This document shows, piece by piece, positions 17,173 through 26,800 of a stretch of DNA of 64,000 bases (its first letter is position 1; every line of letters begins with the position of its first letter). The translations under genes were made by a program, and so were the position numbers. The notes under the pieces were generated by a model. That model was not told where the DNA came from, ran no database searches, and saw nothing but the letters and a program-made list of their open reading frames with translations. Origin of the DNA: Margaritifera margaritifera (Eukaryota > Mollusca > Bivalvia > Unionida > Margaritiferidae); contig JAQPZY010001523.1 of assembly GCA_029931535.1 (NCBI GenBank), positions 3,278,501 to 3,342,500 of the forward strand. The letters run 5' to 3'.

Positions 17173-19165
17173 CTAGGTTGACGTCTGTATTTGCAATGAA
17201 TGGTTTGTCTTGGAAGTGATCCCTTTTTTATACTGCAGATCGGCGTGTCCATAAGGCAAAGTGGTGTGGTCTGTAAGTCTCACTCGCTTCTGGTACACGA
17301 TTCGGTACACTTTTTGTAAAGGGCGACTGACGATTTGGTGATTAGGTAACCGTACGATCTTGTGAGGTTCTAACGTGTGCACTCGAAAGTCTTCCACTTG
17401 TCCAGACAGCAAAGCATTTTTCAAAAACTCAAAGTTAACCACTTGACTGGTTCGATAGTTGAGGGTCAATCCTTTGACTTTACATTGAGTGTGAATTTGT
17501 CCTTCTTGGTCTCGGTATCGGTAGCCGTAATTTTTAGGGTCACCGCTGGCAAAACTCAGGATGGTGTCTTGAGGGTGCTCGTCTGTCCAGGCTCCTAAAC
17601 GATCTCCTTGAATGGTAGGGTGTGGGCAACCGGGGCGATGGATGTACATGCAACTGTCGGTGTCAAAGTACAGGACACGATCTCCCAAGACTTCTAAAGC
17701 TTCGTCGCTCAATTTCAAACGAGCATGAGCGGTCACGTAGGCGGCAATGACTACGTTGCTAAACTTGTCAGGTTTTACAAACTTGGGTTCTTCTTCGAAA
17801 TTGACTAAGATCAAATCATCACGGACGATTTCGACGTGTTTGACTAGTACACTTTTGTTGTCCACCAATTCAAAGTACTTATAGGGATCGGTCAAGTATT
17901 CCGTCTTGGGTAAGATGGGTCGTTGTGCCATTTTTCCCCACAAGCAATTAAGCATGACTTTGGCAAACGATCTTTTTCCTTCGTTCTTTTCCACGTCTTC
18001 CAAAGTGATCCCTTCGATGTCACGGTACTCTTCTTTGAATCGAACTTGGTCTTCGGGAGTCTGACACCACGAGGGATAGCCGCTGGCTTCTTGTTTCAGT
18101 TTTAAAAATTGGTTGACGTACCCCGAGAAAATGACTGGATGATTCGTAGCGTCGTCCTTTTGGTATTGTGCGGTGGTTGGAAAGTGCCAGATTTCGTACA
18201 CTTTCAACAAACGGTATCCTCGATCCAGAGCCCGAAACAATTCGGCACTGACCCACGTTCCTGTCAAAGAGCGTTCTTCCTCCGTGTGGTGACAGGGGTG
18301 ATCTTTGTTGCACGTTTCGGCACACGTACGGCATAAAGGAAACATCAGTTTTCCTTGGCAATGATGAGGTAAGATGGGATGGTACAAGTCGGTCGGAGGT
18401 AAGACTTTACATTTGATTAATCCTTCGTATTGACGAATGTGTTCCACGTCAATGTGTTCTGTCAAAATTTCAGGGTGACCGGTGGGAAAACGAGCATATT
18501 TACACATCCAAGGATATAACGAACACACGTCGATGTATTTGATTTCTTCTCCTTGGGATTCGTCTACGTTGTACAGTATGTGTGTGGCCTTTCCATCCGT
18601 GATGGTAAACTTGTCATTAGATTGTTGAACGTGTTCGATTTTGGACATGACTTTGTCTGGTGTTAATTCTGCCTGGGTGCTGAACTCAATCCAAACGGGA
18701 CTCTTCAAGTTGTCGTGATGGATGGACAGTCTCAATCGATCGTCTTCTTTGGCTTCACATTGTCGTTTCAAGTTCTGTAACGCAGAACCCCACAAAATCG
18801 GTAATGAACCCCGCCGCTTTCTCGGGAGGTACTTCAGACTTGAAGTCTTTGAAGTGGACCGTGTGAGTGTAAGCCGTGGTTCTGAATTTTCGAGAGGTTA
18901 TTTTTTCCGTCTCTCGAATCCGATAGTAATTTTCATTAGCCACGGTAGTAGGTCTTTTTTGGTCAGGGGTGTTGGTGGTGGTGGTAGTGGATTCTTTGGG
19001 TGGGTTAGAAGTTTGGGTTTCAGGTTCACTCGTCTCTTCTTCGAAATCGCTCGCTTGGACTTGAGCTAGCACTTCATCTAGCGGTGTTTCATGCGGCACG
19101 GAAAATCGTCGTGGCCTCTTCGTTTCTTCTTCTGTTTTCTCATAGATTTCGCGTGATCTTTTCAT
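17173..19165 (-). pseudogene. Protein-primed type DNA polymerase B, exonuclease region deleted and frameshifted
   Basis: Replicates the element. The start is ATG 19165 (MKRSREIYEKTEEETKRPRR), with an N-terminal domain block (RKFRTTAYTHTVHFKDF). That frame stops at 18755, and the protein continues in another frame from about 18795, so there is a frameshift near 18755-18830. The second frame keeps the rest of the N-terminal domain (VWIEFSTQAELTPDKVM, VQQSNDKFTITDG). It then jumps within a few residues (about 18580) to polymerase motif A (YIDVCSLYPW). Motif B (KVMLNCLWGKMAQ) and motif C (YFDTDS) are intact. Roughly 500 residues that normally hold the 3'-5' exonuclease motifs are absent without loss of frame. 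The whole is about 660 codons against more than 1000 in the family. Catalytic polymerase residues survive. Confidence 0.93.
17226..17232 (-). promoter_or_regulatory. TATA-like box upstream of the BIR gene
   Basis: AGTATAAAAAAGGG on the minus strand inside the 3' end of PolB, about 75 nt before ATG 17154. The match is good, but it is within coding sequence and spacing is longer than for other genes. Confidence 0.3.
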
Positions 19166-19274
19166 CTTGAAGTTTACTTTGAAACTGATTCAGTTTCACC
19201 CAGGGAACCTATATATAGAGAGACCTTCTTACCTTCAGAATCACTAGCAGTGATTGCACTTTCAAACTGTGAAG
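19166..19274. promoter_or_regulatory. Divergent promoter between PolB (minus) and HNH gene (plus)
   Basis: A 109-bp gap separates two genes facing apart. TATATATAG at 19210-19218 is nearly symmetrical and lies about 45 nt from the PolB ATG and about 57-65 nt from the HNH gene ATG, so one TATA could serve both directions. Confidence 0.5.
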
Positions 19275-20232
19275 ATGGAAAAGTACTGCGCTCGAGATAA
19301 AAGTCAAGAAACTTGCTATATCTGCCAAGAGAAAGGACATTGGGCTCAAGAATGTCCACAACGTCAACAAAAAAGAGATTTTGGAATTGAATTGAATAAG
19401 TATGTCCATAAGGTGCATGATAATTATGCTGCTGACATACTTGGTAATGTCTATCATATGAAGTCTGGAAGGAAAGTCAATGGAAATTTGAATTCATTTG
19501 GATTGATAGCTATTAATGTTGGTTGTAAGGAAGGAAAGAGGGAAAAACATACAAGTCGAGGGAGATTTGTCTTTGAAGCGGTGAATGGTGTGGATCTACC
19601 AAGACAGAGTCAAGTGGTACATCTCAATGATGTACTTGATGATGATATAATAGAAAATCTTCAAGTGTGGACTGCTAGTGAACGAACATGTTTGCATAAG
19701 CATGTGAAGAATGATAAAGAAAAAAGGAGAGTTAATTTTGGAAGTGCTAGAAGTGTGTTGTGCCAGTTTGTTGGTGAGACTGAGGAAAGAAGATTTGGGA
19801 GTATGGAAAAGGCTATTCAATATTTTGATTGTAATAAAGGAAGTATCTACTATTGCTGTACTGGGATTTATAAGTCGGTCTTTTCGAAGAAGTTCCAGAA
19901 AAGATTTCAAGCTAGATTGGAAGAGCCAGAGAAAGAAGAGTCAAGTAACTAGAGGATTTGTGAGACCTGTGAAATTAACTGACTAGAATTCTGGATTATA
20001 TTGTCGGATGGATTCCATTTGTGATGTGGCAAGATGTTTTGGATTAGATCAGCGTGAAGTTTACAGGATTTGTAGGAAAAGGCAGTGGATTAGAGATGCT
20101 AATGGACATTTTATTAAGTTGGAGTTTATCAATGAGAGTCCAGAAGAAAGTTATGAGAGAATTGTCGACAATAATCTTCCTGAAGTGTCAGAACAAGAAG
20201 ACGATGAAATGGTTGAGATGGAAGTGTATTGA
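19275..20232 (+). pseudogene. CCHC zinc knuckle + HNH/NUMOD-like endonuclease
   Basis: The only non-repeat gene of the element on the plus strand. From ATG 19275, 225 codons are open. They hold a CCHC zinc knuckle (CYICQEKGHWAQEC, 14-27), then a segment resembling NUMOD4/HNH homing endonucleases (ILGNVYHMKSGRKVNGN; RGRFVFEAVNG; VVHLNDVLDDDIIENLQVWT at about 114-133), then a NUMOD1-like DNA-binding helix-turn-helix (MEKAIQYFDCNKGSIYYCC). A second such helix-turn-helix follows in another frame at 20008-20110 (DSICDVARCFGLDQREVYRI). Between them are a frameshift (about 19925-19955) and an in-frame TAG (about 19981-19983 in the second frame), so the gene is broken. AT-richer than its neighbours, hinting at separate origin. 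A nicking or self-spreading role is inferred. Family match is by motif only. Confidence 0.65.
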
Positions 20233-20292
20233 ACTGTATTGGACTTATATGAAATTGTTTATTACAACGAGTAACATAATGTATATACATTG

Positions 20293-20298
20293 AATAAA
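20293..20298 (+). terminator. Polyadenylation signal AATAAA after the HNH gene
   Basis: AATAAA about 60 nt after the last stop of the plus-strand gene. A match by word and position only. Confidence 0.4.
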
Positions 20299-20706
20299 AT
20301 ATAATTATTATTGATGTATATCTCCGCTCTTGTTTGTTTTTTAGGTCCGCGCAATGGATGGTGTGGTGTATGTGTTGGATAGTATGTTGGCGTGATTTCA
20401 TCCCTTCGTCATACCCTTTCGTCTGATAGCAGGTTTGGGGTTTTTAGGACAGCACACAAGGCATTTGTGATAGTGTGTTAGGTTTGGGGTTTATAAAGCA
20501 TACAAGGCGTTTGGTTTTGGGGTAAGGGGTGATGGAGTGCAGAATCCGCGAAGCCTAGAATGACGTCAGACGCGGGTAGTGGGAGTGATGTTTTTTTTTA
20601 AAGGTGTTTTTTTTAAAGGTGTAAGGGATGTTTTCCTTCACGTCCGCGCTTAAAGTATATTAAAACAACGCCTTCCCAAGTTAAAACTACTCGTTCACTT
20701 GTCAAG

Positions 20707-20979
20707 ATGAAGAATACCAGTGAAATCATCCAACAAATTAGAATGCACCTAGAGGTGGCGTGGCACCTCCTAGGGGTAGTAGAAAAGAGGGAGGAAGAAG
20801 AAAGGGAAAAGAAGGAGACCATCCAACCTCACCTGATGATGGAAGAAAAAGAAAATTGGGATCCTGAAGCGACTCATCCTCCGTCGACCTTCACAGCTCC
20901 ATGTCATGTGAGTCGTAAAACATGGAGAGGGAGCTATCCTGCGTGTCGGGCCAAGCCAGGGAGGTGCCCGTACCTCTAG
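20707..20979 (+). CDS. 90-aa ORF inside right terminal repeat, unknown
   Basis: Mirror copy of the ORF at 6004-6276, one residue different near the C-terminus. N-terminal KNTSEIIQQIRMHLEVAWHL followed by a Glu/Lys-rich helix. Same uncertainty: it may be an unselected frame in a homogenised repeat. Confidence 0.3.
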   Translation: MKNTSEIIQQIRMHLEVAWHLLGVVEKREEEEREKKETIQPHLMMEEKENWDPEATHPPSTFTAPCHVSRKTWRGSYPACRAKPGRCPYL

Positions 20980-21054
20980 ATGAACTCTAAAAATCTCCAA
21001 CAGCCCTTTTCAGGGCCACCCATTTCACAAGAAAAGATTAATTTTTCCATTCTT

Positions 21055-21330
21055 GCCTACCCTGTTAAAATTCCCGTACGACCCCAGAGTGCCCCCAATG
21101 TTAAATTTCCCGTAGGACCCCAGAGTGTCCCCGCCATGTTAATTTCTCGTAGGACCCCATAGTGTCCCCGCCATGTTAATTTCTCGTAGGATCCCAGAGT
21201 GCCCCCAATGTTAATTTCTCGTAGGACCCCCAAGTGCCCCACGCCTGTTCCTCTTTCTCGTAGGACCCCAGAGTGTCCCCACGCCTGTTCCTCTTTCTCG
21301 TATGACCCAAAGTGTCCCATGTTAAATTCC
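21055..21330. repeat. Minisatellite within right inverted repeat
   Basis: Mirror of the about 37-bp array at 5655-5930; same copy order with two or three base differences. Confidence 0.85.
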
Positions 21331-21404
21331 CCTAGACCCTATAAATTTTTGACCTGTTTAACATAGGAGACCCCCTAGACCCCCAGTACCCACCCCCTAC
21401 TACT

Positions 21405-21410
21405 GTCGAG
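21405..21410. repeat. Right target-site duplication GTCGAG
   Basis: Identical to 5573-5578, directly after the right end ...CCTACTACT. Confidence 0.95.
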
Positions 21411-21642
21411 TACAGCTGCATTCCACGATTGAGTGTTCTGTTATGGTGACCTGTTGTTCGTCTGTGGGGTATCGTCTCATAATATTTATGTATATTTTAT
21501 GATTATGATTGAATGTACAAATGTACTGAATATATCCTGACTAGCTGACTTCATTGCTTCTAATAAGTATCCCTGTGAGCAAATACTGGCAGGCGGAGGG
21601 ACGAAAATTTCTCCAAAAGTGACGAGATATATATGTGTTTAT

Positions 21643-21905
21643 TAGTGTTTAACGGCGCCTCAGCACAATAATGGCTATACGGTGTCAATTAAAAGTAAAG
21701 TTAAAAATGTAAGATGAGATGATATTATCTGATTCTTAATTTTAGGAAGCACGTTAGAGACCCATTTCCCTCCTCATGGTTACATTTAGTTGGAAGGTTT
21801 TATCTTCCTAGGGGTTGGTGCAATTCTTTGTTTGTACAATTGTGAAACTTTACTTTCAATTGGAACCATGTAATCACTATTGTGCTGAGGTGCTATTAAA
21901 CACTA
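21643..21905. mobile_element. MITE-like element with 31-bp inverted ends
   Basis: TAGTGTTTAACGGCGCCTCA (start) pairs with the inverted copy ending TTAAACACTA at 21905; about 27 of 31 positions match. There is no coding content. TA-type flanks are possible. Length 263 bp. Confidence 0.7.
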
Positions 21906-22062
21906 TGTTAATATATATTTTGTTTTTGTTTTAGCGATTTGATTTTTATTTTTTAATGTCATCCGCCTTGAAAAGGGATCCCCGTAGATCTCGAAAGCGC
22001 TGGGCCAGTTTCTTAGACTTGATGCATCCGTGCTTTGTCATGTTTGCTTCCTCTGTAATGTT

Positions 22063-22145
<83 letters not shown>
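22063..22145. repeat. (AC)n(AT)n microsatellite
   Basis: Compound dinucleotide run. Open frames encoding YIYIYI and HTHT across it are artefacts. Confidence 0.95.
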
Positions 22146-22146
<1 letters not shown>

Positions 22147-22331
22147 ATAATAAATTCAACCTTGCGTTGGTGTTCTTGAAGAATGTTTAATCCACTCACT
22201 GAATATTGACAATTTTCATGGTTTTGACTTAGAAGTCGTTTCTGTCCATAACATTGTTTTTGTATTTTGTACATGATATTCATAAGCCTGACATAAATTA
22301 TCCAATACTACGTTCTGACAGAATATGATGA

Positions 22332-22528
22332 GCCGCGGCAGCTCAGTTGGTATAGCGTCTAACTCGTAATTGGTGGAGCGTTTAACTCATAATCCAAGGG
22401 TCGCGGGTTCAATACCCGCCAAGGCCAGCCCTTCCTTTTGAAAGGCACTTAGCTCCCATTTTCTCAGCATGATATAGCCAAGAATGTGTTACAGGTGCCG
22501 TTAAAACCAACAAAAACAAAACAAATTA
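22332..22528 (+). mobile_element. tRNA-derived SINE
   Basis: The tRNA-like head starts GCCGCGGCAGCTCAGTTGGT (A box) and ends GGGTTCAATACCCGCC (B box). The anticodon region holds a duplicated TCTAACTCGTAAT / TTTAACTCATAAT stretch, so it cannot fold as a normal tRNA. A body (GAAAGGCACTTAGCTCCC...) and an A-rich tail (ACCAACAAAAACAAAACAAA) follow, as in polymerase III retroposons. Confidence 0.75.
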
Positions 22529-22539
22529 AGCCAGAATGT

Positions 22540-23356
22540 TGCTAAAGTTTCACCGTGACATTGCAATAGCCTCATACAAATGTTTAAGAAGCAATTAAAT
22601 ATTCTTCACAATTAAAAGATAATAATCAACAAAGAAAGTAACTTTCACTTGAATAAGATAGTTTTGACTTTAAATCTTGAATAAAGGAAAAACTACTCCG
22701 TTTATTTTCACGTTGATTCTAATCACTCAAAATCTTTTGGCACATTTTTCATTCATTCTTCTTATCGATCGCTACAACTCCGGGGATGTCCGAATTTAAT
22801 TCTTCAGCGATAAAACAACTTCAATCCGTAGACATTCGCATATGTCAAATAGCTTAAACATTTCGAAAGACTTGAAATGCCGAATTTATTGCATAAACGT
22901 AGTCTGTTCTGTTAAAGCTGAGTATTATTATCTGATAAGATCCACATCTTTTTTGGCCTAGATTACGACCACAAAATATAACTATCACTGAATAATATTA
23001 CGAATCCTGATGAAATGGCCTTGACCTCCAAGGAGGCTATAAGTACACCGTAAAAATTAATCTGAGGCGAATGTTATAGGAGGGAGGCAAGCGAAACCAT
23101 CACCATCACTCACATCAAGGCTGTAAATAATAGCAGAAGACACTCTTGAACCAAGTGATTACTACCTCCCCAAATAAAGACCAAACAACCCCCCCCAAAC
23201 CCCCCCCCCAAAAAAAAAAAACAAAAAAAAAAACACCATGACTGTCTGCAAGAAAGCAAAGATATAATAGATAACACTTTGATAATTCAAACACGTGTTA
23301 TTTATCATGAACATCATTTTCTTCATTTAGTTGATGATATAAAAATAAACGTAAAA
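22540..23356. other. Host spacer, no gene recognised
   Basis: AT-rich sequence with a C-run/A-run low-complexity stretch at about 23188-23235. No coding signal. Confidence 0.5.
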
Positions 23357-24315
23357 CATTCTATCACACGAGCATACATACAAACATTCTATCACACGAG
23401 CATACATACAAACATTCTATCACACGTACATACATACAAACATTATATCACACGTACATACATACAAACATTCTATCACACGTACATACATACAAACATT
23501 CTATCACACGAGCATACATACAAACATTCTATCACACGTACATACATACAAACATTCTATCACACGAGCATACATACAAACATTCTATCACACGTACGTA
23601 CATACAAACATTCTATCACACGAGCATACATACAAACATTCTATCACACGTACATACATACAAACATTCTATCACACGTACATACATACAAACATTCTAT
23701 CACACGAGCATACATACAAACATTCTATCACACGTACATACATACAAACATTCTATCACACGTACATACATACAAACATTCTATCACACGTACATACATA
23801 CAAACATTCTATCGCACGTACATACATACAAACATTCTATCACACGTACATGCATACAAACATTCTATCACACGTACATGCATACAAACATTCTATCACA
23901 CGTACATACATACAAACATTCTATCACACGTACATACATACAAACATTCTATCACACGTACATACATACAAACATTCTATCGCACGTACATACATACAAA
24001 CATTCTATCACACGTACATACATACAAACATTCTATCACACGTACATACATACAAACATTCTATCACACGTACATACATACAAACATTCTATCACACGTA
24101 CATACATGCAAACATTCTATCACACGTACATACATACAAACATTCTATCACACGTACATACATACAAACATTCTATCACACGTACATACATACAAACATT
24201 CTATCACACGTGCATACATACAAACATTCTATCACACGTGCATACATACAAACATTCTATCACACGTGCATACATACAAACATTCTATCACACGTACATA
24301 CATACAAACATTCGT
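23357..24315. repeat. 28-bp minisatellite, about 34 copies
   Basis: Unit acattctatcacacgtacat followed by acatacaa, with GAGCATAC and GTGCATAC variants. The unit has no stop in any plus frame and 28 is one more than a multiple of three, so long overlapping frames appear in all three plus frames; none is a gene. Confidence 0.97.
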
Positions 24316-26600
24316 CGACAGGCGCACGAGGGCGTAGCAAATGAAAAGAGAAAAAAACAAAATTCAGAAATTCAATGTGCGAAAAACTTGTCCATATTTA
24401 CCAGTCAATTTCACATTTCCTATATGTGATACCTTTCATAGTGTAAAATTGAAAGCTAGGATCTCACTATTTATAATTTTCTATGCTACATTGGTACATT
24501 AAACTTGTTTTATTAAGACATAGTGCTTTTTGTAATTAACAAATTAAATCGATCGAAGGCGCACGTGGATTAAATGATTCTTAAATCTACAGAAATTGCA
24601 TGATATCAGCTGAAGTATTTTCTGCAGGTCTTAACGTTAATTTTTCAACTAGTTTCATATCCCGGATTCAGAATGAAATTTAGCTTTGTAGTTGACTATT
24701 TTTTATTAAATTTCTGAAAGACGAAGTAAGGAAATGAATGAATGTATCAGCTCTAACATATTCCACTGATTTGACGCTTCAGGTAACATGACTTCATTGC
24801 AATAATTGTGCTTTTACATAATTGTTCCATACTTTGATGTGATATTTCTCTTCCTTCTCTACCTTGCAAATTGTATTGCGTGTTTATATGTGTAGATTGA
24901 ATTATATTATGTCTGAAATGATGAGGCAAATAAATAGATGAATGAATATAGATGGCGCAGTTAAGATTAAGGTACTGTAACATGTGTCAGGGCTTGGCAC
25001 ATACAATGGACAATTACTATCTCAAATTTGGCGCTGAATGCCTTCTAATCTGATTGCGTTATTTAATCCATATTTATGTACTTCGTACGAACATTTAACC
25101 GGTAAGAGATGGAAAAAGCCGATTTCGAGGAAAATAAGCCGTCGTTGCAATTGTAATTTTGTTTTTAAAACTTCATCTTCTCATTATTTTTTGTGAAAGA
25201 AAAAACAATTTTAGATCAAAATCGGACTGTGGACCATATCCTTATTTTTTGTCTGTTTCCTTGAATCAATGGGATCAGAGTGATTGATATTTTTGGCTTT
25301 TCACTTTTGTATGATTGCGAAAGCTATCTTTAGTACATAATTCGGACGCTCTGTATTGCCATTACCTCGACGTTCTCAACTACTGTTCTTGAACGTAGAT
25401 ATTTTTAAACGTAATTTAAAGTTTACGTTGAAACCTAATTTTTTTACGCTTCATCGTACGTTTAGGAAATTTCAATGGGTGTTTTGCTGCTTTTTAAAGA
25501 TCCATCAGTATTCATATTACGCCATTTTGACTTCGATGCTCATTTATCCTTCAGGATGTAAGAAAACTTATCCTTCTTTATGTATCGGTGTTGGATAGGA
25601 AAATTCCTCCATTCGGATCAGAATTTTGCGTTATACACTCTCCAAGCTTTCGTTTCTGACGCAAAATTTTGACACTCAGGTGAAATTTTCCTATTCTACA
25701 CCGATGTATATGACGGATTCTAATATTCATCACGTGACTGCTGTCTTTCATTGCAAGACCTTGTACAAAATCTCCATGATTTCCATAATCACTTTAGTAT
25801 TCTTTCACGATAATCACGATAAACATTAATTGCCACACATTTACATCCTAAAACGTACATCCGTTAAAGCGTCGGAAGGGGTCGACGGGTTATGCATCAA
25901 CCTGTGTCTTAAGTAGGGTTCCCAGCGGGTCCTTTGGTTGACGGTAAAGGAACCTAGTATATGGGATCATTCCTAATTTCATGTTCGTTATACGAATAAC
26001 ATCGTGTCACAACGTCACATCCATCAAACCGGTATATTTTCATATATTCTTATGTTTTGTGAACATTACAATTTCATAGATTCGTCCCATATGTGAATAT
26101 CATCGCTTCATAATTTCATGACGTCGACATAGACTCCCAATTTGATGAAATGAACAGAACAGTTACATATCTATCAAAATTAACAGAACAAATTCGTATG
26201 TAATGTTAACAGACTATTATAAATACAAGTTTGTTGTATGCACAAGCTAATGTGTATGTTTAAGTGGGCAACGTGTGGAAAAACGTCAGAATACTTCATT
26301 TTTAACTCAGCACGTCACTTAAATAACCGTATTTAGTATATACGTAGTCTAATTGTAGTGAGTATTTGTTTAATCTAAATTGAATACTACATCGAAATTT
26401 GACTGTTTAGCTAATGGTGTCAGAATTGCATATGTTAGAGTAGGAATTCATTTCCATACATATATACATTGCAAATAAATATATCATTTTCATAACTGGT
26501 CTTTGTCTCTTCACTAATCCAAAACCAACTTGGTCTGTCTTGTGACAGATAGAAGACACAACAGATAGGTGCCCATCACGCTAAACATTGAGCTAACGTG
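24316..26600. other. Host spacer, no gene recognised
   Basis: AT-rich; short frames at 25356-25829 show no family motif and no convincing splice context. Confidence 0.45.
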
Positions 26601-26679
26601 ACTTCCAATAATGATTGAGGTGCATCACAGGCACTAAACACCAGCGCACTTGAAGGTGTCTTGCTTAGTTGCTTTGGCA

Positions 26680-26800
26680 ATTTTTGTTATACAATGAGAT
26701 TAAAGTGCCTTGGCTAAGGACACGACACGAAATCGGTACTCCTGCGTCAGAGTCCAGCACTTAACCACTAAGCTGCTGCGCTTCTCAAACCGGTCACTCG
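26680..26800 (-). mobile_element. Decayed tRNA-derived SINE head, minus strand
   Basis: On the minus strand GCAGCAGCTTAGTGGTTAAG resembles a polymerase III A box. It is followed by an about 30-bp later degenerate B box (GTACCGATTTCGTG) and a GTCCTTAGCCAAGGCACTTT body, a phrase common in invertebrate SINEs. Target duplications are not visible. Confidence 0.5.

Larger units (their letters stand above)
5579..21404. mobile_element. Full-length Polinton/Maverick virus-like element, 15,826 bp
   Basis: The ends are mirror copies (5' AGTAGTAGG..GGTGGGTACTGGGGG at both ends, read inward) flanked by a perfect 6-bp duplication. Inside are the Polinton hallmark genes: PolB, retroviral-type integrase with chromodomain, adenain-like protease, A32-like packaging ATPase, double jelly-roll capsid protein and penton. 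All but one of the genes (and one repeat-borne ORF) lie on the minus strand. Gene spacing is viral in style. At least six genes carry stops, frameshifts, deletions or a lost start, so this copy cannot move or form particles on its own without readthrough or help from another copy. Confidence 0.97.
20510..21404 (-). repeat. Right terminal inverted repeat of the Polinton
   Basis: Inverted copy of 5579-6475. The outer 0.7 kb is nearly identical to the left copy. The inner part (20510-20690) has length differences, such as a duplicated TTTAAAGGTGT at about 20599-20621. Confidence 0.95.

Noticed and set aside
22332..22425. Functional tRNA gene
   Set aside because: A and B boxes are present but the anticodon arm is duplicated and a SINE body plus A-rich tail follows.
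23357..24315. CRISPR-like array
   Set aside because: Units are contiguous with no unique spacers, and the DNA is eukaryotic.
23279..24429. Long overlapping plus-strand ORFs (352, 183 and 164 aa)
   Set aside because: They are translations of the stop-free 28-bp minisatellite; all three frames are open for arithmetic reasons.
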